A stretch of 64,000 nt of DNA from JAKAGZ01 sp963748105 (GCA_963748105.1 CAVVHP010000010.1:1-64000); one strand, 5' to 3'. Shown: positions 18,846-31,152, counted from the first letter of the stretch. Numbers and translations are program-made. The notes: generated from the letters alone by a model not told the origin.

Positions 18846-19223
18846 CTACATGCCGGGGTTCGGTTGCCATAGCTCGATGCGGTTGCCCTCGGGATCCCAG
18901 CAATGCCCGAAACGGCCGTTGTCATCCTCGAAGGTGCTCTCGTCTGTTCTGACTCCCGCGGCACGTAGTTGGTCGAGCAGGGCGTCGAGATCGTCGACCC
19001 GGTAGTTGATCACCCATTGGCGCTCGGCAGGCCATTCGAATGCAGTGGTGTCTTCGGGGAAAGGTGCCCACACGGTAGACCCTTTCATGTCGCCACCCCA
19101 TCGCAGGACTACATATCCTTCGTCGTCGACAGGGAGGCCGAGGTGTTCGACGTACCAGTCGGTCAGTTCTTTTGGGTCCGCTGTCTTGAAGAACACTCCG
19201 CCGATTCCCGTCGCCTTTGCCAT
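18846..19223 (-). CDS. VOC/glyoxalase-like metalloprotein
   Basis: A 125-residue single-domain protein of the vicinal oxygen chelate superfamily with paired beta-alpha-beta-beta-beta units: IGGVFFKTADPKELTDWYVEHLGL in the first half, and VDDLDALLDQLRAAGV then DPEGNRIELWQP in the second. The terminal DPEGNRIELW is the usual C-terminal metal-binding Glu element. Function in the superfamily ranges from resistance to isomerisation and cannot be assigned; it does not look like methylmalonyl-CoA epimerase. ATG at 19,223 is chosen because AAGGAG lies five bases upstream. Frame intact. Confidence 0.85.
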   Translation of the reverse strand: MAKATGIGGVFFKTADPKELTDWYVEHLGLPVDDEGYVVLRWGGDMKGSTVWAPFPEDTTAFEWPAERQWVINYRVDDLDALLDQLRAAGVRTDESTFEDDNGRFGHCWDPEGNRIELWQPNPGM

Positions 19224-19258
19224 GGGCACTCCTTGTTGGTCGATGCCAACCTACCGAT

Positions 19259-19689
19259 TCAGTATGCAGGGTGTTGACGACGAAGATCCGGTGGTAGCAG
19301 CCGGACCTGGATGGAGTTGAGGGAGGGATCCGGGTGCGGACGAACACGTGTCCATTGTGGGTGTGCACCAGGCCAACGCGAACCAGCACGTGGAGGTGGG
19401 TTGGCCGGCGCAGGGAGCGGCCGCGGATTGCGGCGGTGGCGAGTCGGAGCAGGTCTGCGACCGCTCCCGGGCCGATAGTTGCTGTCCAGTACAGACGGAC
19501 ATAGGGGTTGGTTGGAGCGTATGAGGTGACCTCGGGTGTGTCCCAATCCCAGGGTATGGGGCGGATTATCGCCCGTTGTCTTGCGGTGGGGCGGACAGGA
19601 CCAGCGACAGCACCCGGGGGAGGCGCTGGTTCCACAACGGAGGACGGCGTTGTCGTGGTGTCCCCGGGCGCTGTCGTGTTCTGATCCAT
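19259..19689 (-). CDS. Hypothetical protein with Pro/Thr-rich N-terminus, frameshifted near 3' end
   Basis: About 142 residues, not recognised. A low-complexity N-terminus (TTAPGDTTTTPSSVVEPAPP) is followed by a folded-looking part with RPIPWDWDTPEVTSY, NPYVRLYWTATIGPGAVADLL, and THLHVLVRVGLVHTHNGH. After an indel near 19,320 it ends LNSIQVRLLPPDLRRQHPAY. The same C-terminal motif recurs in the fragment at 18,655-18,845. The start ATG at 19,689 has a promoter placed so that transcription would begin at or next to the start codon. Confidence 0.6.
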
Positions 19690-19695
19690 GTCAAA

Positions 19696-19725
19696 GTAAT
19701 ACCAAACATCATTACACAACGTCAA
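19696..19725 (-). promoter_or_regulatory. Candidate sigma-70-type promoter, probably leaderless
   Basis: On the minus strand TTGACG (19,720-19,725) is followed after 18 bases by TATTAC (19,696-19,701). The expected start site, about seven bases further, coincides with the ATG at 19,689. The AT-rich stretch stands out against its GC-rich surroundings. Leaderless transcripts are frequent in actinobacteria. Confidence 0.45.
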
Positions 19726-19787
19726 TGAGGTCGATCGAGAGCGCGAAAGAATGCGATGTTCGCAGGTTGCACGTTGCACGGAAGCCG

Positions 19788-21563
19788 CTACTCGACCGCC
19801 TCGCCGGTTTGCGACCTGCCACAGCGGTGGTGTAGATGCCGCCTCGCAGTGACCAGCTGCTCATGGGTGCCGGATTCGACGATGCTGCCGCGCTCCATTA
19901 CGTGGATGACGTCGGCGTGGCGGATTGTGGAGAGACGGTGGGCGATCACGATCGTCGACCGGTCGACGACGAGTCTGGCCAGCGAACGCTGGATTGCCGC
20001 CTCCGTCTCGTTGTCGACTGATGAGGTTGCCTCGTCGAGGATGAGGATCGGCGGGTCGACCAGCACGGCCCGGGCGATCGAGAGACGCTGCCGCTGGCCG
20101 CCCGAGAGCTTCTGCCCTCGCTCTCCGACGATGGTGTCGTACTGCTCGGGTAGGTCGATGATGAACCCGTGGGCCTCTGCGATGTCGGCGGCTCGAATGA
20201 TTTCCTCGTCGGTGGCATCGGGCTTGCCGTAGGCAATGTTGTCCCGCACCGTGCCATGGAACAGGAACACATCCTGGCCGACCACCGCCATCGCCTGCCT
20301 GAGGTGGTACAACTCAAGCGAGCGGATGTCGTGCCCGTCGATGCGGATGGCACCGTCGGTGACGTCGTAGAGGCGGAGCAGCAGTTTTACCAGAGTGGTC
20401 TTGCCCGACCCGGTAGCTCCAACGAAGGCGGTGGTGGCTCCAGGCGCCAGATCGAGATCGATATCGGTGAGGACCGGAAAGCCCGCTCGATACTCGAAAT
20501 CGACACGGTCGAACGCGATGTGGCCTGCTACGTCTTCACGGTGGAGGACGCCGTCACCGGAGACGATCTCGGCAGGGGTGTCGAGGACGTCGAGGATCCG
20601 GTTTGTTGAGGCCATCGCCCGCTGATACTGGTCGAAGGTCTGGCCGAGTCGGGTCAGCGGCCACAGCAGCCGCTGGGTGAGGAATACGAGCACGCTATAC
20701 GAGCCGACTGCAAGGCTGCCTTCGAGGGTGAGAAAACCGCCGAGCAGCAGGGTGACGCTGAATCCGGCAAGGATGACTATCCGAATGAGCGGTGAGAAGG
20801 CTGCGCTGAGCGTGATCGCCCTGCGGTTCGCCTGGCGGTAGCGCTCGCTCTCGGATGCGACCCGGTCAATCTCCCGCTGTTCGGACGTGAACGACTTGAT
20901 GGTGGCGATGCCACCGAGATTGTTGGCGAGCAGGCCGCTGATGGCGCCTGCGGTGTTGCGCACGTCTGCGTAGCGCGGCTCCATGCGGCGTTGGAAGCGG
21001 AATGACCCCCACACGATCACGGGGATCGGCAGGAACGCCCACCACGCTATCGATGGTGCGATCACGAAGAAGGCGCCACCGATGAGCACAACGGTGGTGA
21101 GGACCTGGAGCACTTCGTTCGCCCCGGTGTCGAGGAACCGCTCCAGCTGGTTGACGTCATCGTTGAGGATCGCCATCAGGTTGCCGCTCGACTGGTCCTC
21201 GAAGTAGGCCATCTCCAACTGCTGAATGTGACCGTAGGTGTCGAGCCGCAACTCGTGCTGGATCGTCTGGGCGAGATTGCGCCACGAGACACCTAGCAGG
21301 TACTCGAAGAGCGACTCGAGGCCGAAGATCGCCGCGGTGAGGACTGTCAGCACGACGAGTTGTGACCGTGCGGTGTTGAAGCCGAATCTGGCGAGGAAGG
21401 CACCTTCCTTGTTGACCACGACATCGATTGCCATGCCGATGAGAACCGGTGGAGCTATGTCCATTGCCTTGTTCAGGACCGACCAGGCGGCGGCGGCGAA
21501 GACGTGGCGTCTATGGGTCTCGGCGTAGAGCCAGAGACGGCGAAGTGGTGGTTTCCGTTGCAT
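19788..21563 (-). CDS. ABCB-type ABC exporter, probably homodimeric
   Basis: A full-length half-transporter of about 590 residues: six-helix membrane domain (including AMDIAPPVLIGMAIDVVV, FLPIPVIVWGSF, IVILAGFSVTLLLGG) followed by an ATPase domain. The ATPase is canonical throughout: Walker A GATGSGKTT, signature LSGGQRQR, Walker B LILDEATSS with catalytic Glu, H-loop VIAHRLS. This suggests a self-sufficient homodimer, unlike the asymmetric pair at 11-15 kb. The frame is intact until an indel near the extreme C-terminus (about 19,850), so the stop at 19,788 may be off by a few codons. ATG at 21,563 fits the family start; a TTG at 21,590 is possible. Substrate unknown. Confidence 0.9.
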   Translation of the reverse strand: MQRKPPLRRLWLYAETHRRHVFAAAAWSVLNKAMDIAPPVLIGMAIDVVVNKEGAFLARFGFNTARSQLVVLTVLTAAIFGLESLFEYLLGVSWRNLAQTIQHELRLDTYGHIQQLEMAYFEDQSSGNLMAILNDDVNQLERFLDTGANEVLQVLTTVVLIGGAFFVIAPSIAWWAFLPIPVIVWGSFRFQRRMEPRYADVRNTAGAISGLLANNLGGIATIKSFTSEQREIDRVASESERYRQANRRAITLSAAFSPLIRIVILAGFSVTLLLGGFLTLEGSLAVGSYSVLVFLTQRLLWPLTRLGQTFDQYQRAMASTNRILDVLDTPAEIVSGDGVLHREDVAGHIAFDRVDFEYRAGFPVLTDIDLDLAPGATTAFVGATGSGKTTLVKLLLRLYDVTDGAIRIDGHDIRSLELYHLRQAMAVVGQDVFLFHGTVRDNIAYGKPDATDEEIIRAADIAEAHGFIIDLPEQYDTIVGERGQKLSGGQRQRLSIARAVLVDPPILILDEATSSVDNETEAAIQRSLARLVVDRSTIVIAHRLSTIRHADVIHVMERGSIVESGTHEQLVTARRHLHHRCGRSQTGEAVE

Positions 21564-21636
21564 GAGGGTGACAGAGTAGGAGACAGCCAAACCGGTCAGG
21601 CGTATCCGGACAATGACCTCTAACCCAACAACACCG

Positions 21637-21682
21637 TTCTGGCGTTGATTCTGGCCACATATGGCGCGTATCTACGCCAGAA
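21637..21682. repeat. Inverted repeat between PBP and ABC exporter genes
   Basis: TTCTGGCG (21,637-21,644) and CGCCAGAA (21,675-21,682) are perfect inverted repeats 30 bases apart. The pair lies 10-45 bases after the PBP stop and about 75 bases before the exporter start, so it could be a terminator stem or an operator. Confidence 0.4.
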
Positions 21683-21691
21683 GGGATTGGC

Positions 21692-24213
21692 TTAGCCGCC
21701 GCCACCGCCGAGATCGGGCACGCCGATGTAGATCGTGACCTGTTGGCCGGGCTCGACCAGGGAGCCTGCAGGCGGGTTGGTGCCGATTACCTTCCCGACT
21801 TGACTAGGATTGCCTGTGGGACGATACTCGAACGTCCAGGTCGAGGTTGAGGCCGGAGTCGTCGTTGAATGCGGTGATCGCCGCTTCGACATCAGTTAGC
21901 GACAATCCGGAAAGGTCGACCAGCTCCGGAGGAATCCCCGACGAGAAGTGGACCGTGACTACGCCGCCCTGGGTCACCCGGGAGCCCGCTGCCGGGCTCT
22001 GATCGAGGAACGTGCCCTCTGGCTCGACCGATGCGATCCTCTCGATCGTTGGGCGTAGCCCGGCATGCAAGATCTCGGTCTTTGCGTCTTCCTCGTTGAT
22101 CCCGCTCACATCGGGCACCTCGGTCTTCGGCACCCCGAAGAAGGCGTCGGTACCTTCCGGGCCCGGCGGGAATTCCTCCGCGGGGAGATCCGGGGACGTA
22201 GCTCATGAAGTCGTTCCACACCGGTGCGGCAACGGTGCCGCCGTAGGCACGCGCGATCGGCTGCACTTTGTCGGTCCGCTCGTCGTATACCCCGAAGTTG
22301 ACCATCTCGACCTGGGCGTCGGGGTAGCCGACCCACACTGCGGTCGTGTACTGGGGGACGGCACCCACGAACCAGACGTCGCGGAAGTTCTGGGCCGTGC
22401 CCGTCTTGCCGAACTGGTCCCTGCCGATGTTGGCGGCCGGTGCGGTGCCTCCCGGACGTGGCACCTTCCGCAGCGTCCGGACCACGGCTGCGATGAGGGC
22501 CTCATCGAGCACCCGGGTCGTGTTCGGCTCGTGCTGGTAGATGACGTTCCCGTCGGCATCCTTGATGCTCTCGATCAGATAGCTGTCGACCTTCTCCCCG
22601 TAGTTGGCGATCGTCGAATAGGCGGATGCCATCTCCAGCGGGCGTCACCGTTTGGGTCCCGAGAGCGATCGACAGCACCGGCTGGAGCGGCGACTGGATA
22701 CCCATCTTGTGGGCCGTGTCGACGATCTTCTCCGGCCCAACCGCAGGCGACACCTGGGCGAAAACCGTGTTCTTGGACGTGTAGGTTGCCTGTTCGAGGG
22801 TAATGATGCCCGAGCCGCCACCCCCGGCGTTGCTGACGGTCCAGATGTTGCCTTGCGGGCTGCACGGGTAGCCACAGTCGATCTTCTGTGGGCTGGTCTG
22901 ATCCCAGTAGCTGCCGAGGGTGATCGGCCACCCGTACTGGCTGCCGTTCTCCAGCGCCGCGATCAGGGCGAACGGCTTGAACGACGACCCGGCCTGGCGC
23001 CGGGCGAGGACGGCGAGGTCGTAGGGTCGTTCCCCGGCCGCGATATCGTTCCCGTAGTCGAGACCGGATGAGATCACCCTGATGGCGCCGGTTTCGTTTT
23101 CGACCATGGCAATGGCGCCGGTCGGGCCGTCGGGTCGCGGAACCAGGAACGCAGCATCCGGTTGGCCTCCTGCTGCTGCTCGTAGTTGACCGTCACCGTG
23201 ATCGTGAGCCCGCCGCCTCCCTCACACTCGGTGTCGCTGGCAGGGCAGCCGAAAATGGCCCGCTTGCGCTGGGTGTACGTGTCGCCGAGCCCGGAACTCC
23301 GGGTCGGAGAGCAGGCGTCTCTTGGCCTCGATGATGATGCGCGGGTCGACCTCCTGGAAGTCCTGGTGCTCGATCGGATCCAGCGGCTCTTTCACGGCGG
23401 CCGTGGCCTGCTCCTCGGTGATGAAGCCGTTCTTCTCCATCTGGGCGATCACCGAGTTACGGCGGTCGAGCACGCCTCGACCTTGGTGGGGTCCCGCATG
23501 TCGTAGAGCGGTGGATTGCGGATCGGGACCGAGATCGCGGCGGCCTCGGCGATGGAGAGCTCGTCGAGGCTCTTGCCGAAGTACTCCTGGGCGGCGGCGG
23601 TCACGCCGTACGCGTTGTAGCCGAAGAACTGTGAGTTCAGGTAGTACTCGAGGATCTGGTCCTTGGTGTAGCGGCGCTCCAACTCGGCGGCGATGACTGC
23701 CTCGCAGATCTTCCGGTCGAGCGTGATCTCATCCCTGAGAATGTTCTTCTTGATCGACCTGCTGGGTGATCGTCGAGCCACCCCGGGTCGTGGCCCGAGG
23801 TGGCGTTGTCGATGGCGGCGCTCAGAATCGAGGTGAAGTCGATGCCGGCGTGCTGATAGAAGCTGCCGTCCTCGGCCGAGACCACGGCGTCCTTGTACGA
23901 CGTCGGGGATCTCGTCGATCGAGACAGGCTGGCTGTTGCGCTCAGTGATCTTGCCGAGACAGCATCCCGTCGCTGGTATACACGGTCGGAGAGGCTCCCC
24001 AGGGTCGGGGAAGCTCAGGTCGTAGTCATTGGGGTTGCAGAAGAGGTTGTTGGTGACGTCCTGCACGGTGCCGAACGCGGCATTCGACTCGAGGAAGGCG
24101 AACATGCCGAACAGCGATGCTCCCAATACCGTGATCACGGCGAGCATGCGCAGAGCTGGAGACGCGCTTGCCGCGGCGCTCCCGGCGTTCGAGAGGTGAA
24201 TGCTTGGATCCAT
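21692..24213 (-). CDS. Bifunctional penicillin-binding protein with PASTA domains, frameshifted
   Basis: A class A PBP of about 840 residues that polymerises and cross-links peptidoglycan outside the membrane. A single N-terminal membrane helix (LAVITVLGASLFGMFAFLE) leads into the GT51 glycosyltransferase domain (ILRDEITLDRKICEAVIAAELE, YYLNSQFFGYNAYGVTAAAQ). The transpeptidase has SxxK in GSSFKPFALIAALE, SxN in YTSKNTVFAQ and KTG in GKTGTAQN. Two C-terminal PASTA domains (VPDVSGINEEDAKTEI and the segment ending NPPAGSLVEPGQQVTIYIG) would bind muropeptide or beta-lactam-like ligands. A Gly-rich tail ends the protein. At least six frame changes occur, e.g. near 23,970, 23,860, 23,780, 23,470, 23,150, 22,640, 22,190 and 21,830. 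Start ATG at 24,213 has no clear ribosome-binding site. Confidence 0.92.
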
Positions 24214-24296
24214 AGGAGTTACGAGTAGTAAGACGTTTTCGGCGCCGGAGATGGTTCCCATGGGTAGCATCCCGGGCAGTCGACGGGATGATAGGT

Positions 24297-25907
<1,611 letters not shown>

Positions 25908-25923
25908 CGACGAGGCGACAGCG

Positions 25924-27695
25924 TTACTTGATCACCATGAGGACTGCGCCGTTGGTCACGGTGTCGCCGGTCTGGACCCGGAGGTCGACGATCTCGCCGT
26001 CCTTGGTGGACTTGATCTCGTTCTCCATCTTCATCGCCTCGAGACGCAAGCGGCTCGCCCTCCTTGACGGAATCGCCTGCCGCCTTGTGCACCTTGACGA
26101 TGGTGCCTTGCATCGGTGCGGTGATGATGCCGCGTGTCTCCCCGGAGCGCCGAGCGCGCGCTCCAGCTTCGGGGGCCGGCGGCGGGGCGCCGCTTTCTGC
26201 CCGCCGGAGGCCGGGGCCGCCATGATCGGTGCCCAGTAGCGCACCGGGAAACGTCGTGCCGCCGACCTCGACCGTGATCGAGCGCTCTTCGAGCTCCTCG
26301 TCGCTGGGGCAGATGCGGGGTGAGCCTCGAGGTCGAGATCGGCGAAGTCGAGGCTGTCTTCGACGAAGCGGGTGGAGTAGTCGCCCGGACCGGAAGGCGT
26401 GGGTGTCGATGATCGTCAGGTGCGCCGGGATCGTGGTGACGAGACCCGTGATCTCGAAGGACTCGAGGGCGTAGCGTACCCCGCTCGATGGCCTCGTTCC
26501 GATCCCGCCCCCACACGACCAGCTTGGCGACCAGGTTGTCGTAGTACTGGCTGATGACCGAGCCGGCCTGACGCCGCTGTCGACCCGGACCCCGGGCCCG
26601 CCCGGTTCCTGGTACTCGACGATGGTGCCCGGGTTGGGCATGAACTCCCGCGCCGGGTTCTCCGCGTTGATGCGGAACTCGATGGCGTGGCCCCGTGGCT
26701 CGACCGTCGCTGAAGGAGAGTGGCTCGCCTGCGGCGATCCGTAGCTGCTCCTTGACCAGATCGATCCCGGTCACCGCTTCGGTGACGGTGTGCTCCACCT
26801 GGATGCGGGTGTTCATCTCTAGGAAGTAGAGCTCGCCGTCGCTGGGACATGAGGAACTCGACGGTTCCCGCCGATGACGTAGCCGGTGGCCCGTGCTACC
26901 GCCAGAGCCGCGGCAGCCGATTGCCTCTCGCTGTTCCTCGGTGAACCCAGGCGCCGGGGTCTCCTCGATCAGCTTCTGATGGCGCCGCTGCGATCGAACA
27001 GTCACGCTCTCCGAGGAAGACCGCGTTGCCGTGGGTGTCGCAGATGATCTGGGCTTCGATGTGGCGGGGCAGCTCCAGGTACTTCTCCACATAGACCTCG
27101 GGACGGGAGAAGTAGGCGTCGGCCTCGCGGCGGGCGGCCTCGAATGCTCGTTCCACCTCGGTCGGCGTCGTGGACGACCCGCAGGCCCTTGCCGCCGCCG
27201 CCGTGAGCCGCTTTGATGACGAGCGGGTAACCGTGCTCCTGCACCGAAGGCGGTGACGCCTTCGGCGACTCGAGACGGCTCCAGAGTTCCCGGCACAGCT
27301 GCGACACCCGCGTCCGGCGGCCGCGACCCGGGACGTGATCTTGTCGCCCATGGTGGCGATCGCCTCGGGCGGTGGCCCAACCCAGATCAGCCCGGCATCG
27401 ATCACGGCACGAGCAAAGTTTGCGTTCTCGGCAAGGAACCCATACCCGGGGTGTACCGCCGAGGCGTTGGCGGACGCTGCCACCTCGAGCATCCGCTCGA
27501 TGTTCAGGTAGGACTCGGCTGCCGGTGCGGGGCCGATGTTCCAGGCCTCGTCGGCGAGTTGGACGTGCTCGGCGTTGCGATCGAGCTCGGAGTAGACAGC
27601 GATTGTCCGCAGACCGAGCTCCTTGGCGGCGCGGATCACCCGAACCGCGATCTCTCCACGATTGGCAACTAGATCACTGATTCCACGAGGGTCAT
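25924..27695 (-). CDS. Acyl-CoA carboxylase alpha chain (biotin carboxylase plus BCCP), frameshifted
   Basis: Carboxylates biotin with ATP and bicarbonate, then delivers the carboxyl group to the beta chain. The N-terminus reads VANRGEIAVRVIRAAKELG after an indel near 27,670, followed by HPGYGFLAENANFARA, the ATP-grasp Gly-rich loop (GGGGKGLRVV), YVEKYLELPRHIEAQI, and FLEMNTRIQVEH. The C-terminal biotinyl domain has EAMKMENEI near 26,025 and ends VTNGAVLMVIK. Length of about 590 residues is that of actinobacterial AccA/PccA alpha chains. ATG at 27,695 is 15 bases from the beta-chain stop, so the genes form one operon. Many frame changes occur, including near 27,310, 27,240, 27,010, 26,930, 26,850, 26,700, 26,570, 26,480, 26,390, 26,150 and 26,050. 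Confidence 0.92.
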
Positions 27696-27710
27696 CCTAG
27701 AGCCGGTGCG

Positions 27711-29265
27711 CTACAGAGGGATGTTGCCGTGCTTGCGCGGCGGCATGGCCTCCCGCTTGGTCCGCAGCATCTCCAGCGCCCGGATCAGGCGGGGTCTGGT
27801 CTCTCGCGGCTCGATCACCTCGTCGACGAACCCGCGCTCAGCCGCGACATACGGGTTGTTGAACTGGCCTTCGTATTCGTCGATCAGCTCCTGGCGCCGC
27901 ACGGCCGGATCGTCGGCACCCGCGATGCTCGCGGCGGTGGATGACGTTGACGGCGCCCTGGGCCCCCATCACCGCGATCTCGGCGGTGGGCCAGGCATAG
28001 ACGACGTCGGCTCGCAGCGCCCGTGAGTTCATCACGACGTAGGCGCCGCCATATGCCTTGCGGGTGATCACCGTGATCTTGGGCACGGTGGCCTCGGAAT
28101 AGGCGTACAGCAGCTTGGCGCCATGGCGGATGATGCCGCCGTGCTCCTGCTCGATGCCGGGGAGGAAGCCGGGGACGTCGACAAAAGTGACGATCGGGAT
28201 GTTGAAGGCGTCGCAGAAGCGGATGAAGCGGGCGGCCTTCGCCGACGAGGCGATGTCGAGCGTGCCGGCCAGCACCGACGGTTGGTTGCCGATGATCACC
28301 GACGGCATACCCGTCGAGCCGGGCGAAGCCGACGACGATGTTGGCGGCGAAGTGCTCGTGAACCTGATAGAACTCGCCGTCGTCGACGACCATCTCGATC
28401 AGATCGACCATGTCGTAAGGCGAGTTGGAGTTGCTCGGGATGATCGTGGTCAGGTGCTTCGTCCATCCGGTCGGGGGCATCCAGCGGGGTGAAGAAGGGT
28501 GGTACCTCCATGTTGTTCCGGGGGAGGAAGGACAGCAGGTAGCGGACCTCCTCGAGGGCGGCCCGGTCATCGGTGGCGACGAAGTGGGTGACGCCGGACT
28601 TGGAGCCGTGGGCGTGGGCCCCGCCGAGGTCTTCGAAGGTGACGTCCTCCCCGGTGACCGCCCTGATCACATCGGGCCCGGTGATGAACAGATGGGAGAG
28701 ACCCTCCACCTGATAGACGAAGTCGGTGATGGCGGGGGAGTAGACGGCGCCGCCGGCGCACGGGCCCATCACCACCGAGATCTGCGGGATGACACCCGAG
28801 GCGCGCGACGTTGCGCTCGAAGATCCGGCCGTAGCCGTCGAGGGCGGCAACTCCCTCCTGGATGCGGGCGCCACCCGAGTCTTTGAGCCCGATGATCGGG
28901 GCGCCGGTGTCCATGGCGAGGTCCATCATCTTGCAAATCTTGTCGGCTACGACCTCGCCGAGGCTGCCTCCGAATGCAGTGAAATCCTCAGCGAAGACGA
29001 ATACGCTGCGGCCATCGACCGTTCCCCAGCCGGTGATGACGGCATCGCCAAGCGGCCGCTTGTCCTCGATGCCGAAACCGGAGGCCTGGTGCTGGACCAG
29101 CATGTCCATCTCGTTGAACGTGCCTTTGTCGAGCAGAGTCTCGACGCGTTCGCGCGCGGTCAGTTTGCCAAGATCATGCTGGCGATCCTCGGCACGTCGG
29201 CTGGCGGGTTCCTGCGCCGCTGCCTTCAGCCGGCGCAGCTGATCGATCAATTCGTCGGTGGTCAC
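27711..29265 (-). CDS. pccB: Propionyl-CoA carboxylase beta chain, frameshifted
   Basis: The carboxyltransferase subunit that moves CO2 from carboxybiotin to propionyl-CoA (or acetyl-CoA). Crotonase-like halves are clear: the N-half has GKLTARERVETLLDKGTF, FAEDFTAFGGSLGE, GLKDSGGARIQEGVAAL, ISVVMGPCAGGAVYSPA; the C-half has AFNIPIVTFVDVPGFLPGIEQE, HGAKLLYAYSEATVPKITVI, RKAYGGAYVVMNSRAL and AVMGAQGAVNVI. It ends KREAMPPRKHGNIPL, the classic actinobacterial PCC ending. GTG at 29,265 gives the usual N-terminus. Frames change near 28,810, 28,460, 28,320 and 27,930. First gene of the operon with the alpha chain. Confidence 0.95.
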
Positions 29266-29319
29266 GACCAGATCTCCGTTAGTGTCGTCTTGTCTCTCTA
29301 TGACTCACAGAAGCGCGTT

Positions 29320-29997
29320 ATGGCTACACCCTACGTGACGATTGTCCACGATGTGGTGCCATCGACACAGGATCTGGCAGCGGGGGAGCTGGTGAATTCG
29401 GCGGTACCGGTGCTCGTTGTCGCCCATGAGCAAACGACGGGTCGCGGCCGCCGTGGCAATCAATGGTGGCAAGCGCCCCGTGCCGTGGCCGCTTCTCTCG
29501 CGTTTCCGGCACACCGGTTCCCGATCGAAGACACCTTCAGTCTGGCGGCGGGTCTGGCGGTTCGTGCCGCGATCGATACGGTCTGCCACATTGCAGTCGA
29601 GTTGAAGTGGCCAAATGATATCGAGCGCAACGGTCTCAAGGTCGGCGGGATCCTGGTGGAACGCGACGAGGAACGGGTGGTGGTGGGCTGTGGCTTGAAC
29701 CTCTTCTGGCCCGATCCCGATCGGGCGGCCGGTCTGCTTGCGGAGGATCCGGGGGCCCATCTCGGGGTCACGATCAGTCAGATGTGGGCGACCCAGGTGC
29801 TCGTCGGCGAGGGGCGGTGGGATCGGAGCGCATACTTGGAGGCCTGTTCCACGATCGGCGCCCAGGTCACCTGGCGGCCAGACGGCTGGGGCCGAGTTGT
29901 GGATGTCGATCACGACGGCACGCTTGTAGTCGACACCGACACGGGCCAGGTGACGCTCCGCTCCGGCGAAGTGCATACCGTGCGCCCCACCGGATAA
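29320..29997 (+). CDS. birA: Biotin-protein ligase, no DNA-binding domain
   Basis: Activates biotin to biotinyl-AMP and attaches it to the BCCP lysine. At 225 residues it consists of the catalytic and small C-terminal domains only. Motifs are the biotinyl-AMP loop GRGRRGNQWWQAP, SLAAGLAVRAAID, KWPND and KVGGILVE. With no N-terminal helix-turn-helix it cannot repress transcription in the way of the E. coli enzyme. The frame is intact. It is divergent from the carboxylase operon, with 54 bases between starts, and its obvious client is the BCCP domain of the alpha chain. Confidence 0.94.
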   Translation: MATPYVTIVHDVVPSTQDLAAGELVNSAVPVLVVAHEQTTGRGRRGNQWWQAPRAVAASLAFPAHRFPIEDTFSLAAGLAVRAAIDTVCHIAVELKWPNDIERNGLKVGGILVERDEERVVVGCGLNLFWPDPDRAAGLLAEDPGAHLGVTISQMWATQVLVGEGRWDRSAYLEACSTIGAQVTWRPDGWGRVVDVDHDGTLVVDTDTGQVTLRSGEVHTVRPTG

Positions 29998-30035
29998 ACC
30001 AACCGGCTGGGCGTATCCGGCTGATTGCGTGTGGG

Positions 30036-31152
30036 TCAGGTCTTGCGCCGCTTGATCTTGGGCGGCTTGCCTTTCGAGGTGCGATGCTGAACCCGGCGAG
30101 CATCCGAGCGTGCCCGCATCGAATCGGCCATCTCGGTATCGCGGAACCAGTTGCCGATCCTTCGGAAGAAACTCGGTTTGGGGGGCTTGGGTTGTGCGGT
30201 TCGTGACACAACAGACTGGGCGACCTTGGTGCGTTTCATCCGCTGGCTGATGGTGGGGGAAGCGACCTTGGTCTCGCGTGGCCCGTAGGCGCGACGCCGA
30301 ACGTGGCGTCCGATCGAGCCGGCTGCCCCACCCGCTACCCGGCTGGTACCGAGCTGGCGTTGCGGCTGGAGGATGCCAACGGTGGCGATGAGTGCAATAA
30401 GCGTCAGCCCGAGGATGGTCAGCCACCACCAGTTGTTCCCCAGGAACGAATCGTCGCCCGAGCCTCCTGGCCCGGCGGCGATGAGTGTCGTTGTGGTGGT
30501 CCCGGCCGGTGCCAATGTCGTCGAGGACGTCGTCGTTGTCGGTGCGGCCGTTGTTGTCGGTGCCGCGGTAGTTGTCGTCGTTGTAGTTGACGTCGTAGTC
30601 GAGGTGGTTGTTGTTGTCGGCGGCTCTGTTGTCGTGGTCGATGTTGTTGTTGTGGCGACCGGTGGGACCGTTGTCGCCGGTGGCCGGGTAGTTGTTGTTG
30701 GCGGGCGGGTGGTTGTTGTGGTTGTCGTCGTAGTAGTGGTCGATGTTGTCGTTGTCGTGGTGGCGATGGTCACCGAAATCGTGCAGGTCCCTCCGCTTCC
30801 GGCGGTCACCTCGGAGACGGTCACCGATCCCGTGCCGGTGGCGTTGGCCCCGGCGCTGATCGATACCACGACAGACCAGTCACCGCCGCCGTCGCCGACG
30901 GAGCCGCCCCCAACCGCGCTAGCTGAGACACCGGATGATGAGATGGCGGCGACCGCCGCACCTGCGGAGTTGAACTTGACCGTCCGGGAGATGCTGGTGC
31001 CCTGGTCGACCGTTGCGCTGCCGGGACATGAGGTGACCGCGGCGGACAGCGCTAGGGCTCTGGGCAACGAGAATGGATGCCACCAGCAGTAACAGCAAAG
31101 ACGCCATCACGATCGGATAGCGGGGCATGACGTACGATCTGCTACGAGTCAC
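30036..31152 (-). CDS. Thr-rich single-span membrane protein with basic cytoplasmic tail, frameshifted
   Basis: Not matched to a named family. The order is: signal peptide (VMASLLLLLVASILVAQS), a small beta-rich extracellular part with SGSATVDQGTS-like and SVSASAVGGG segments, a linker of about 100 residues that is mostly Thr with Pro, Ala, Ser and Val, a membrane helix (WWWLTILGLTLIALIATVGIL), and a basic tail ending KGKPPKIKRRKT. The Thr tract is encoded by near-tandem GTT/GTC/GTG triplets (as read on the plus strand) between about 30,490 and 30,775. Such linkers are likely O-glycosylated stalks. One frame change lies near 31,045. Start is GTG 31,152 or ATG 31,128. It follows the flippase 1 gene in the same direction. 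Confidence 0.6.

Noticed and set aside
18846..19223. Methylmalonyl-CoA epimerase
   Set aside because: It is a VOC protein, but the sequence resembles generic glyoxalase-like proteins and it is not next to the mutase or carboxylase.
30373..31092. Val-rich plus-strand protein of 239 residues
   Set aside because: Mirror image of the Thr-rich minus-strand gene; Thr codons read in reverse give Val/Gly codons.
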